Source: Ceratobasidium sp. AG-K (lineage: Eukaryota; Basidiomycota; Agaricomycetes; Cantharellales; Ceratobasidiaceae). From it: a stretch of 64,000 nucleotides of DNA. A program made the translations under genes and the position numbers. The notes beneath the pieces are model-generated. The model was not told the DNA's origin. It searched no databases and saw only the letters and a list, made by a program, of their open reading frames with translations. Positions 20,989-32,412 of this stretch are shown piece after piece; the first letter of the stretch is position 1, and every line of letters starts with the position of its first letter. Where the stretch lies: contig JAWNGF010000001.1 of assembly GCA_037039685.1 (NCBI GenBank), positions 9,052,001-9,116,000 on the forward strand. Direction: 5' to 3'.

Positions 20989-23900
20989 CTAAGGGCCTGG
21001 CGCGGTGGGATGGAGTTTGTGAAATTTATCAACTAGTTCAGGAGCGTTCTTGAGATCTTCCTTTGACTGCCAAGAGTTGTCTGCATGAGAGTACCCTTTC
21101 CACTTAACGTAATAGTGGAGTTGGCAACGGATTTTCTTGGAATTAAGGATCTCTTCAACCTCCCATTCTTCTTCTCCATCTTGTGTGACAATAGGGGGTG
21201 GTTGAGCGGGTTTGCGGCCGTGGGGATCAGAGTGGAATTTCTTGAGCAGCATGACATGGAAGACAGGATGAACTTTCATTGATTTTGGTAACTCCAGTCT
21301 AAAGGCGTGAGTCCCTACTTTTTCCAGTACCTTGTAAGGGCCTAAAACTTTGTGAGAGAGTTTTACTGAAGGTCTGTCTGTGGATATGTTTTGATGATTA
21401 AGCCAGACTTTATCTCCAGGGTTTATCTCTTCTGGTTCTTTGGCTCCTTTATCAAAGTAGTGTTTGTAGGACTGATTTGCTAGGATGAGGGTGGCTTTGA
21501 CTTCGTCGTATCCTTTCAGCAGGAATTCCGCATGGGCATCAGCTTCAGGAACAGTATAGTCTGATTCTTCCCCAATGTTCATTCTAGGGTTAAAACCTTG
21601 GCAGATTTGGAAAGGGGTTTTGCCAGTGGATGCTTGGATTCCATTGTTGTACGCAAATTCTGCCATAGGGAGCAGGGCCACCCAGTCATTTTGCCTATGG
21701 TTGACAAAAGCCCTGATAAAGATTTCAACCACTTGGTTTGCCCGTTCTGACTGTCCGTCTGTCCTTGGATGGTACGCTGTGCTGAAGGTAGGTTTTACGT
21801 CTAACCGTTTGTACAGATGCCTAATGAACTTTGAGTTGAAAGTGGATCCTCTATCCGAGACTGTTGCCTTTGGAGTGCCGTGAAGTTTCCAAATGTTTGC
21901 AACAAAAATATTGGCTATGTCTACTGCTGTGGCCGTTGATTTGCAAGGGAGATAGTGTGCCATCTTGGAGAACCGATCTACTACTGTTAAGATTGCGTCA
22001 TATCCTTCTGATTCTGGGAGCCCTACAATCATGTCATAGGAGATCTCTTCCCAAGGTCTCTCAGGAATATGTAAAGGACGCAGTAATCCTGTGGGGAGTT
22101 GGTTTGATGGTTTAACTCGAATGCATGTTTCGCAGTGTGACACATAAGAGTTGACAAATTTCTTCATGGTTGGCCAGTAGTAAGTTCTGGAAACCAATTC
22201 CAATGTTCTTGCTTGTCCAGGATGCCCAGCTGTAATATTGTCATGGCGCGATTCCAATATCAGGTTTCTGACGGTTTCATCCTTGGGGACAAAGATCTTT
22301 CCTTTGAACATTAGGAGTCCTTCTCTGTATTCCCAATCTTTGACTTTTTCTCCATTTCTCAGCTTATTGTGGGCTTCCTCTAATCTGGGATCTTCGAGGA
22401 TTGCTTCTCTGATTAGATCGTTAATTTCCTGGTCAGGGGTAATAGCTGAAATAAAAATTTCTGGTTTGAGGAGAACTTGGTTCTCTACCCCCCCCAAAGG
22501 TTCTAGGTCATATCGTCTTGAGAGAATGTCTGCTTTTTTGTTTTGGCTCCCTGGCCTGTATAAGATTTGGAAGTTGAAGTCCACCAAGAAATTCATCCAG
22601 CGGATTTGGCGTTGGTTCAATTGTTTGGATGATGAGAAGTATTCCAAATTTTTGTGATCTGTTATCACTTGAATGGCTTTTTCTGTGCCTTGGAGTAAGT
22701 GCCGCCATTCTTTGAAAGCTCTAATGATTGCCAATAGTTCTTTGTCGAAAATGTCGTAGTTTTGTTCAGCTGGATTTAGTGATTTGGAAAGAAAGGCTAC
22801 AGGGTGCAATTTTCCTTCTTCATCCTTCTGTGACAAAACTGCTCCTGTGGCAAATCCCAACGCGTCTGTCTCGAGGAAAAATTCCTTTTTTTGATTGGGC
22901 TGCATCATTACAGGTGCCATCTTAAGAGCTTTTTTTAGTGCGTTCATAGCCTCTTGTTCTTTGCTTGTCCACTGCCACTTTTGGTCCTTCTTAAGTAGGT
23001 TATATAGAGGTCTGGCTTTGCCGGCAAAGTCTTGGATGAATCTTCAATAGAAGTTGACAAATCCTAGGAACTCTTGAACTTGTTTGACATTCTTGGGAGC
23101 CTTCCAATTCATAGCCGCCGTGACCTTTTCCTGATCCGTTTCGATTCCTTTATTGGAAATGACCAATCCTACCCAGTCCAGTTTGGTTTGGTGGAACTTG
23201 CATTTTCTCAATTTTGCAACCAGCTTGTTTTCCCTTAGTCTTCTTAGCACCTCTTTCACGTGTCCTGGATGATCTTCGACTCGTTTGGAAAAAACAAAGA
23301 TATCATCTATGTATACGAGTACGAAAACCCCCATAACGTCCCTGAATATAGAATTCATTAGGGACTGGAAACTTGATGGAGTGTTTTTGAGACCGAAGGG
23401 CATGACTTTCCATTCGTACATGCCGTATTGAGTTTTGAATGCTGTTTTCCATTCATGGCCTGCTGCTATTCGGGTTTGGTGGAATCCCTGTGCTAAGTCT
23501 AGAGTGGTGCCAATGACGAATCCTTCCAGGGCCCTTAACCATTGGTCCAGTAGCGGTATTCCACTTGCGTTGAATTTGCATAGCGAATTCACATATCTGT
23601 AGTCAACGCAAAAGCGTAACTCTGGGTTGTTTGGATCTTCCGGATGTGGTTTTTTGACAAACAGAACCGGGGAAGCCAAAGGGGACTTAGAAATCTGAAT
23701 GTGTCCTCTTCGGATCAGGGTTTCTAGTACTTTCTTCATTTCTTTGTCTTCAGCTGGGGACGTTTTGTAAATAGGGCCGTGCTTTAGTTTGGCTTCTGGT
23801 AGGAGGTCGAGCGTAATGTCAGTTGGCCTGTGAGGTGGGAGTTCTTCTAATCTGGATTCGTCAAATAAATCTGCGAACTCCTTGTATTCTTCTGGTAATG

Positions 23901-24387
23901 TAGTCTCAGCTGCAATTTGGAGTGTAGACGGGATTTCCAGGCAGTTTTTTGAGCAGAATTCGCTTGTGTATGCAATTGTCCTATTTTTCCAATTAATTTG
24001 TGGGTTATGTTTCTTGAGCCATGACATCCCGAGTACGATAGGATGTCTCCCAATGTTTGTGACATGACATTCTATTTCGCTGGAATGTGTTCCCATTGCA
24101 AGCTTAAATTTGGTGTAGTGGGTGACTTTTCCAGACGAGACTTCTCGTCCGTCTATAACCCGCAGAGTCTTGGGTTTTTTGTGTTGGAAAAGGGGAAGGT
24201 TTGCCTCTTTTGCTAGGGAAGGGTTGATGAAACAGGAGGTTGCGCCGCAGTCGAGGAGTGCTTGTCCAGAGAATCTTTTTGATCTGTTAATTGACTTAAA
24301 ATCAGGAGCCGTAGCTAGTGGATGAGCGGTGAAATCAAGGTATAATTGGTTTTCATTTGATATTGACATGATTTCTAGTTCATCCAT
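20989..24387 (-). pseudogene. C1 Pol: protease-RT-RNase H-integrase-chromodomain, one stop
   Basis: The frame matches the intact C3 Pol over its full length. Domains in order are the protease (LLDCGATSCFI), RT (VYIDDIFVFSK), RNase H (ETDALGFATGAVLSQ), the integrase zinc finger (H-x-H-C-x2-C around GHPGQARTLELVSRTYYWP), the catalytic core (TVVDRFSKMAHYLPC, VSDRGSTFNSKF) and the chromodomain (EEWEVEEILNSKK, YYVKWKGYSH). TGA at 23046-23044 replaces CGA, the arginine after FVNFY, in the RT/RNase H region. Expression from gag would use the slip site at 24450-24444. Confidence 0.93.
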
Positions 24388-24422
24388 ATTACTAGCTAAT
24401 ATATCACCGAGTACTTGGCTCC

Positions 24423-26236
24423 TTAATAAGCCTTGGTGACGTCTTTTCCCGATTCGATGTCTGAAGAGATTTCTTCAATCTGAGCTTCAAACCCTGAGGC
24501 TGTGTTCTTGGAAGGACAGACTCTTGCTGAGTGTCCCTTGCCACTGCAGGTGAAGCAAATCATTGGTCCTTTTCCTTTCCCATCAAGATCCATTGCGTTG
24601 GGGTCTTTAGCAGGAGTGGACGATTTGGGTGTTTGAATAATTGGAGCGTTGAAGGTACTGATTCGGGTGTCTTTTTGAATTGCTCCAAAAGGGACATTTC
24701 CTTTTGTCCCATCGTCCCAGGAGATCTGTGGTACTGGGCGGCCCTTGGCGTTTCTGGTAATGCTTGATATTTTGCCGTATTGCACCCCCCCCGTAGGTTT
24801 TGACATAAAGTGTCGTGAGCTAGCTCACTCCATCGGACTCGCCTGTTGTCTCGCCCGCCTGTCCCCTTCCTGGTGTTGTGTTTCTGTTTCCGTTTGCCGC
24901 ATTGCCACTTTCTTGTGGTTGTTCTGTTACATTGTGTAACGCGGCTGTGCTTTGTACGAGTCATGTCTGTTCATACAGCATGACTCACATGGACACTCCT
25001 GACTGGCTATCTTGTATGACTCATGTGGCTGCACCTTGTATGACTCGGCCACTTTCTGAATATATATAGAAGACCAACAAGCCTGGTAACCCCAGCTTGT
25101 TTTGTCTCGTCAAAACATCCACTCTGAGTGACACTTAGAACCACCCCTACCCTCAAGAGCCTACAGACGCTTAAGTGTGTTGCGGTTCAAGAGGTCATTA
25201 AGGTCTTAGTGCCGTCCACTCTCCATCGCGGCTTGCCTCATACCCACCAAGAAGAAGCTTACGACATAAAGACACGGTCGTTTACGTTGAATCTTTGACT
25301 CAGTGAGGTGTTTGCAGCGCTTGGGTTTGTCTTGAGGGTGGTTTGTTTTGAGGTACTGGTTTGTGGGTTTTGCGACTTCTTTGGTGCATTAATGGCATTT
25401 ATTGTGGAATCAATTTCCAAGGCTCTTTCGCGAACTTGGTTGAATGTCCTTGTTGCTTCATGGGGTTTAAAGTTCTGTGACACCATGGCCATCTTGATTT
25501 CATCCTTAAGACCGTCATAGAAATCATCACGAAGTACTCGATCAGTGTACCCGAGTACCGATGAGTAAGTGACAAAGTCTCGTAGATAATCTTGGACAGA
25601 GTTCTTCTGGACCAATTTCTTGTATAATTGCCTATATCGGTCGGTTTTGTGAACATTGCCGAACCTAGCTTGCATTTCGTTCCAGAATTCATCCATGTCG
25701 TGTAGCCAAGTTGTTGCTCCCCTTCTAGCAGTGTCCACATCAATTCCAGGTTGCATCCATACGTAGGCAGGCCCCTTACAATAACCCATGATATAAGTGA
25801 TATTTTGTTCTGTGGTTGCTTGTGGGGACGTGTGGTTTATGTACAGAGTACATTGCGACTTAAACTCATCGAATTTATCTACATCTCCAGAGAATTCCTC
25901 TGGGGGATGCATCTTGAGTTTGTATCCTGGGGTGGTTGTTGACGCGGTGGTGGAGGGTGTCGCACCCATGTTTGCAAGTGACTGGGATACCGCATTCATT
26001 AATTGGTGAAGGGGTGCAATTTGTGCGGTTTGATTTTGAATTGCATGAATGTCTGCAATGTTATTGTCGATTCCCAATTCTAGGGTAGAGGTGATACCAT
26101 TTAAGGCATTAATATGACTGTTAATTTTTTGCACTTTGTCTATTAAGGCATTGATTGCTTGTGCAACTACATCGGGTCCCGATGTTGCTGAAATTTGGGT
26201 AAATCCCCCTTGACTAGGTGATGGGGCTCTCGACAT
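24423..26236 (-). pseudogene. C1 Gag, split by a solo LTR
   Basis: Gag starts at MSRAPSPSQGGFTQ (ATG 26236) and ends at TAA 24425-24423. The capsid part (KMHPPEEFSGDVDKFDEFK and following) is intact up to 25272. A solo A-type LTR at 24811-25266 then interrupts it. The remaining C-terminus holds a CCHC zinc knuckle (CFTCSGKGHSARVC). Where C3 Gag has a stop, C1 still reads arginine (NVNDRVF). Confidence 0.9.
24811..25266 (+). repeat. Solo A-type LTR inside C1 gag
   Basis: This 456-bp LTR runs from TGTCGTGAGCTAGCTC to AGCTTACGACA, flanked by TAAAG (24806-24810 and 25267-25271). No internal A sequence remains, so recombination between two LTRs removed it. It is the deepest insertion of the nest: C2, B1, C1, then this. 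Confidence 0.93.
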
Positions 26237-27554
26237 ATTGGAGTGGGGAAAAAGGTAGATTTATTGAGATCCAAGGCCGTACAAAATGTCATGGATTCTT
26301 CTCCGAACTCTTTTATCTTTGATGATGCGCAAACTCCTCAAAAATATCAATTCAAGATTTTCGTCCTCCAAAAACAACGCGTTGATTACTCCTAGTTCGT
26401 CGTACTGTTCGTATATGTAGTTACGATGAACGTCTTCAATAAAGAGTTGTAGGGATTCTAGTCTAAGCTGTTCCCTATGTTGTTCCTGTGTGAGTCGAGG
26501 TCTTGGTCCCACTGAAAAGGGTTGGGTGCAATGGTGTCAAGGTGATTTAGCAGGCGGTAATCCTGGTTAATAGGAATACGCACTTCTGCTGCGAGATGAC
26601 AGTATTTGCCCTTGATTTTGTCCTTAAGGGTTTTGATGGTGCACCACTGACGTTTGTTGTTGTTGATGAGATTTTCAACCTTTCAAGTGTGTTTTTCTTG
26701 GATTTTGATGAGTTGGTCGCAATTCTCAATCAAGACACGGGTTTGTTCTTGTAAGCGCTCGACTTCAATATTGGTGTCAGTTAAATTTAAGCTTTGGACA
26801 CGGTCTTGATCGGCTTGTTGCTTGTTGGTGTTGTCAAGGTTGATTTCAATGAACTTGAGCCTTGAATGAAGAGCTTGATAATCGGCTTCAAGTTGGTTAT
26901 GATTTTCGTCGTTTCTGGTATGTTCAACCCTTAAATCCTCTGCTTGTTTGACTTGATCTTCTTCTAGTACTTCAATTCAACTGTTTAATTCGTCGACTTT
27001 GGTGTCTAGATCAAGTACAAAGTCTTTTAGTCTAAAGACTGCTTCGCAGAGGCTAAAGAATGCAGGGAACACTTCAAGGTTAATTAGTTAGTTACTAATT
27101 AGTCCCTTTTTAGTGCATACTGATGGAAACGAGAAATCGAAGTGGTTCTTGATGGATGAGAGTGTTAACTTGGGTGGTGCTCTGACCACTTTCCAGTTTT
27201 TGCTTGAGAGGATCTGGCTTCCTCGAGATGTTGGTTTGGATGTGAAGGGTGCTAGGCACTAAGCTTTTGCTTTATATACTCCTTTCTGATCTTATCAGTT
27301 ATCAGCAGCCTTGGGCGGGCATGATAGCGACAGTGTATAACAGAGTAAGGGTGTATTTAGCTGACTAAAGCCGCTATGACCCGAAAGAGGATAACGATTG
27401 GGTTCACTGACAGCGTATAGCGACGTGGGACTACTGGTCTATATCAAGTATAGCTCTTTGTCCGTTGTACTATGCCCGTTTTCCCATGTACGTTCTATCT
27501 ACTTGGTGGAAGAGCAGGGGCTTAAAGCCAATGCTAGGAAAAGGCTTGACCTAA
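26237..27554 (-). other. C1 leader with two ATG-less ORFs
   Basis: This is the counterpart of the C3 leader. The 83-codon frame (26512-26261) is almost identical to that of C3; the coiled-coil frame upstream has at least one stop (TGA where C3 has CAA). Four ATGs occur on the sense strand (near 26291, 27115, 27320 and 27485), and at each of them C3 has ACG or GTG, as expected if CpG decay created them. A TATATAAAG copy is present near 27270. Confidence 0.75.
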
Positions 27555-27970
27555 TGTCCCAACTTGGGTCAATTAGGTATATATAAAGGTAAAGGGGTTC
27601 GACTTAGACAAGTCTTAGAACCCAAGGAGTAGCGATAGGTGAGAGAGTTTAATTGGGCAAGTCCTAGTGGAGAGGAGGTCAAGCCTTGTCGTTAACCGGC
27701 TTGACCTCTGGGTTTATATACACGTGAGATCAAGGCCACGTCATCATCTATCAGTGTGGGAAAGCCGAGTACAACCGATGATAAGCGAGATAAGCGGTAT
27801 GACTCGACATTCTGGAAGTTCCGGAAGTATCACCAATATCAAATGAAAAGACAAATACATCACATGATACAAGTTAAGCGCCAGAGGACAATTGTACCAA
27901 AAAAGGAAAGTGTTCGGAAAAAAAGATATAAAATCAGAATAAAATGTCTGAGCTTAGTCAGCTCATGACA
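27555..27970 (-). repeat. C1 5' LTR
   Basis: This 416-bp LTR is the promoter LTR of C1, since the element runs on the minus strand. The inverted motif GGTCAAGCC / GGCTTGACC and the TATATAAA box are as in C3. Confidence 0.92.
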
Positions 27971-28719
27971 GGAAGCCTTTGACGGAAAGAAAGGAGAAGG
28001 CGCTGAAATGTTCATTACGCAAATGGAGAGCTACTTTGTACGTCTAGGCGATCAATACACTTCCAACAAAGAAAGGATCCGCGAAGCCCTAGCAAACTTC
28101 AAATCCAAGAACAAGGCCGCAACCCACTGGGCACAAGTACTCTTACGATCACTTAACCAAGGAGGAAATAACCAAAATCTCACCTCATGGGAGAGTTTCA
28201 AAGCACACTTCATGGAACAGTTCAGCAACCCTAACAAAAAAGCTAAAGCTGAATCGGACATCCAAAAATGCAAACAGACCAACTCTGTAGCAAACTATGC
28301 CTTGGAATTCCAATACCTTCTAGTAGACGTAAACTGGGGAGAGGAAGCTCTGATCAACCAATTCAAGGAAGGGTTGAAACTTGAAGTCAAAACCAAACTG
28401 GCCCATTTCAAACTAACCCTGATCAACAAAGATGGGACAGAACGAGAACTATCCCTTGACCGATGGATATCAATTGCAATCTCTATTGATCAGAAACTAC
28501 AAGCAATCAAGAACACAACAGGGAAAAAGACAGTAACAGCACCCTCTAGCTCTACAAAAGACTTCCAGACAAGGTTTACAAGGCTAGGATTTCCTTGAAA
28601 CACTGCCTGAAATGCGGATCAGACAAACACATGCTTGCCAAGTGCCTGGAGAAGGAATGGAAAAAGGAGGAACCTAACCTCAGAGGAAGGGAAGGAAAAA
28701 TAGAAGAGGAATCCAAGTT

Positions 28720-28726
28720 GGGAAAA
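28720..28726 (+). promoter_or_regulatory. GGGAAAA -1 frameshift site, B1 gag/pol
   Basis: The gag codons are TTG-GGA-AAA-GGT, so the heptamer is in the canonical X-XXY-YYZ register. The pol frame is -1 relative to gag. In this copy a TGA (28729-28731) follows directly in the -1 frame where B2 has CGA, so B1 could not make Gag-Pol. Confidence 0.65.
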
Positions 28727-31148
28727 GGTGAGGTCTCCCTCTAACCGTGTGTGGAGAGACCAACGAACCAGTAATGGAAACAATGTACCTTAGAGCTACC
28801 AGCAAATCAACAATTGTCTACACCAACATTACTGGAATCACGGAACCCATTGCTACTCTCATTGACTCGGGAGCATCAAGGAACTTCATTGACATCACTT
28901 GGGCGCAAAGAAACAACGTGGCTCTGATTGAACTGCCTACACCTAGAAAAATAATTGGAATCCAAGGGAAGGAACTGTCACATCAAATCCGATTCAAAGC
29001 AAATCTGGAATTTGAGTTACATGGAAAAAACTTCAAGCAAAACTTCTTTGCCATGCCTACCGGAGATACACACTTGATTCTGGGGTTAGAATGGCTAGAG
29101 GAAGCCAATCCAATAATTGATTGGCCATCAAAAGAAATTTCCTGGCGACCAAACAACATCCTTGGAAAAACCACAGAAATTGAAGACATACCCAAAGAAT
29201 TCAAAGATTATGCAGAAGTCTTTAGCAAAGAAAAATTTAAACAAATACCGGACCACTGTCCATACGACTGTTGCATTGATCTGGTGGAAGGAGCAGAACT
29301 TCCTAAACCGGCTAGGCCAATTCCACTCTCACCCGCAGAATCCATAGCCCTCAGAAAGTACCTAGATGAGGAACTAGTGGCAGGCAAAATCCGACCAAGC
29401 AAGTCACCTGTAGCCGCCGCAACCTTCTTTGTCAAAAAGGGACAAGACCCAAAGGACCCAGAAAAACCTCCAGAACTCAGGTTAGTTCAACATTTTGGCC
29501 CGATCAATGAAATAACGAAAGACGACCGCTTCCCTATGCCACTAATGGAAGATCTCCTTGACAAGATCAAAGATGCAAAAATCTTTTCCAAAATAGACTT
29601 CCGTATGGGGTTCAACAACATCCGAGTTAAAGAAGGAGACAAATGGAAAACAGCATTCCGAACCAAGGAAGGCCTATTTGAATATATTGTCATGCCCTTT
29701 GGATTGAAAAACGCGCCAGCAACATTCCAACGATATATGAATCATATATTCCACGACCTGATTGACATCTGTGTTATCGTTTACATTGATGACATATTGA
29801 TTTTCTCCAAAGACCAAGGCCAACATGTGGAGGATGTTTGAAAGGTACTCAAAATCCTGTTGGACAACAACCTCTTTGCAAAACTCCCAAAATGCGAATT
29901 CTTTGTCAAAAAACTTGTCTACACAGGAATAAATATCAGCAAGGAAGGAATATCAATGCAAGAGGAAAAGGTCAAAGCAATCAAGGAATGGAAGGAGCCA
30001 AGGACAGTCAAACAGGTCCAAGCCTTCCTAGGATTTGCAAACTTTTACAGGCGATTCGTACCAAACTTCAGCGGCCTGGCAAAACCCTTAACTGTTCTAA
30101 CAAGGAAGGACCAAAAATGGAAATGGGAAGCAGAACAACAGGAAGCTTTTGATAACCTGAAGAAGGAAATATGCAAGGAACCACTACTGCAGCATCCAGA
30201 TCCAACAAAACCTTACATATTGGAAACCAACGCAAGCGGCGTTGCTATGGGATCAATACTCTCTCAAAGACAAAACAACGGTTACTTACATCCCATTGCT
30301 TTCCTATCAAAATCCTTTAACGCTGCACAAATGAACTACGATGTTCACCACAAGAAATTGATGGCAATTGTGGAATCACTAAAACACTGGCGATTACATC
30401 TAGAAGGAACAAGAGAACCGATAACAATCTACACCAATCACTGTAACCTGCAATACTGGAAGAAAGCAACTACTTTTAACCAACGTCACGCTTGATGGCA
30501 TCAAATCCTGGCGTCCTACAACTTTGAAATAGTTTACCGTCCGGGTAACATGTCAACAAAGCCAGACCTACTGTCCAGAAGAGCGGATCATAGCAAAATA
30601 CCAACTGCAGAGCAAATCATGATCAAGGAGGAACAGTTCAAAGGATTCGCCGGAGAAGTCAAGTCAGACATCATTGCGGACATTAGGGAAGCACAAACTG
30701 AAGACGAGAGCATCAGGAAGATCATAGAATTGTGCAAAGACAAGGAGACCCTACCGAAATCTGTGCAACAAGGAATTAAGAACTACAACTTTGAGGAAGA
30801 CCTGCTCTGGATAGATGGGAAAATCTACGTGCCAGAAGACAAGGACACTAGGCTAAAAATCCTCAGATTACACCATGATTCACCAATAGCAGGACACCAG
30901 GGTCAAGCCCGAACACTGGAGCTAATCTCAAGAAAATACTACTGGCCTGGACTTAAGGCAACAGTAAACAAATACATTGACTCTTGTGAGCAGTGCCAAA
31001 GGGCGAAAGGAACAAAAAGCCAAGTACCACTGAAAGCACTCGAAATCCCGAACAGCCCATGGGAGGATATTGCATACAATTTCATCGTAAAACTCCCAAA
31101 ATCACAAGGCAATGACAGCATTCTAGTGGTAGTGGATTGGTTCTCCCG

Positions 31149-31606
31149 TGTCGTAAGCTTCTTCTTGGTGGCTCTGAGACAAGCCGCGATGGAGAGTGGA
31201 CGGCACTAAGACCTAAGTGACCTCTTGAGCCACAACACACTTAAGCGTCTGTAGGCTCTTGAGGGTAGGGGTGGTTCTAAGCGTCACTCAAAGGGAATGT
31301 TTTGACGAGACAAAACAAGCTGGGGTTACCAGGCTTGTTGGTCCTCTATATATATTCAGAAAGAGGCCGAGTCATACAAGGCGCGGCCACACGAGTCATA
31401 CATAACAGCCAGTCAGGAGTGTCCATGTGAGTCATGCTGTATGAACAGACATGACTCGTACAAAGCACAGCCGCGTTACACAATGTAACAGAATAACCAC
31501 AAGAAGGTGGCAACGCGGCAAACGGAAACGGGGAATGTAACACAAAGAGGGAAGACAGGCAGGCGCAACAACGGGCAAGTCCAATGGAGTGAGCTAGCTC
31601 ACACCA
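31149..31606 (-). repeat. A1 3' LTR
   Basis: This 458-bp LTR begins TGTCGTAAGCTTC and ends CTCACACCA; the other A copies end CTCACGACA. The polypurine tract lies just to the right, reading as CTCCCCCC on the plus strand. Confidence 0.93.
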
Positions 31607-31647
31607 TTACTCCCCCCTAAGAGTCCGTTTGGGGGACCTGAACGGAC

Positions 31648-32412
31648 CTACTGCACTGCGCAGTCCCTTTCCTTCTTTAGCATATGCTCTTCCAACCCCT
31701 CCTCGTCCTCCAAGGTCAGGTCGATGGGATTGAAAACGGTATTTCCCGGTTCGTCCAAGAATTTTTCCCGTTCTTCCCAGGTCTCCTCCTTCGTCCAGTC
31801 TGCCTTGGTCCAGTCCAAAACCCTCCTCTGGACCTCCACAAACTCCTCATCCCACTGTCGCACATCGGGCTCTGCTTCCTTCCATGCCGACACGTCAGTC
31901 TCCTCCCTTTTCCACCAGTAGGGTTCCCATTCAATCTTCTCCTTCTGGTATCTGCCCCTCTCCATCCTCCAGTCGCTCAGGTCCTTCTCGTAGTTGGCAT
32001 CCCAAGCGTCGTTCCACCTGGGTCGGAGTGTTGGCGGTCTACCATCATATCCTGGCACCCACTTGCTTGAGTATGCCCCTTCTTGTCCCCATTCCACGAC
32101 TCCGAGCATATGGGTGGAAAGGAGGACGACCTCCGAAACCTGGAACGCTGCACACCCTCGACAAACGAAGATGTCCTTTCGTAGGAGTTGCATGCGTGTC
32201 GGCCATTTCTTTCCAACCCACTGGAATTCTCCCAGGTCCGAGTGCAAAATATCGTCCGACGCCCTAAAGTGCATCCTGCCAGAGCTTTGTTGGGACCTTT
32301 TGAAGACGTAGAGAGCGGCCCCAGCGTCCAGGATTCTCGCCGTAGCGAATGCTGGTCCGTCAAGAACGCGGGTGAGGTTGCTGGCAATGGTGGCGCGGGA
32401 GACGGCAGGCAT
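31648..32412 (-). CDS. ORF3 accessory protein of A1, unknown function
   Basis: The protein has 254 residues, begins MPAVSRATIASNL and is uninterrupted. The N-terminal half is a mixed globular sequence with ARILDAGAALYVFKRSQQS, LGEFQWVGKKWPTRMQLL and VCRGCAAFQV. The C-terminal half is rich in tryptophan and acidic or basic residues (RPRWNDAWD, DLSDWRMERGRYQ, EWEPYWW). No transmembrane helix, zinc finger or nuclease motif is evident, and I recognise no family. The coding strand is clearly richer in G+C than gag-pol. It starts inside the still-open pol frame (436-nt overlap) and lies between the chromodomain and the 3' LTR, as in four other elements. A TATA-like GATAAAAGG lies about 100 nt before the ATG. 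Confidence 0.85.
   Translation of the reverse strand: MPAVSRATIASNLTRVLDGPAFATARILDAGAALYVFKRSQQSSGRMHFRASDDILHSDLGEFQWVGKKWPTRMQLLRKDIFVCRGCAAFQVSEVVLLSTHMLGVVEWGQEGAYSSKWVPGYDGRPPTLRPRWNDAWDANYEKDLSDWRMERGRYQKEKIEWEPYWWKREETDVSAWKEAEPDVRQWDEEFVEVQRRVLDWTKADWTKEETWEEREKFLDEPGNTVFNPIDLTLEDEEGLEEHMLKKERDCAVQ

Larger units (their letters stand above)
20563..27970 (-). mobile_element. Element C1: C-family chromovirus (minus) in B1 gag
   Basis: C1 is nearly complete, 7.4 kb including a solo A-type LTR, flanked by GGAAG (20558-20562 and 27971-27975). It holds 416-bp LTRs, a long leader, gag and pol. One nonsense codon in pol and the inserted LTR in gag make it non-autonomous. Confidence 0.93.
19335..28744 (+). 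pseudogene. B1 Gag, split by C1
   Basis: The coding parts are 19335-20562 and 27976-28744 (28744 is the end of TAA). The first 200 residues are proline/serine-rich and low in complexity, the middle is a coiled-coil-like region (residues about 210-380), and the part after C1 is the capsid domain (MFITQMESYFVRLGDQY, then MEQFSNPNKKAKAE). A CCHC zinc knuckle follows (CLKCGSDKHMLAKC). C1 inserted inside the RPEAFDG segment, duplicating GGAAG. One A is missing from the run at 28556-28559, so the frame breaks before the zinc knuckle. The GGGAAAA slip site is at 28720-28726. Confidence 0.88.
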
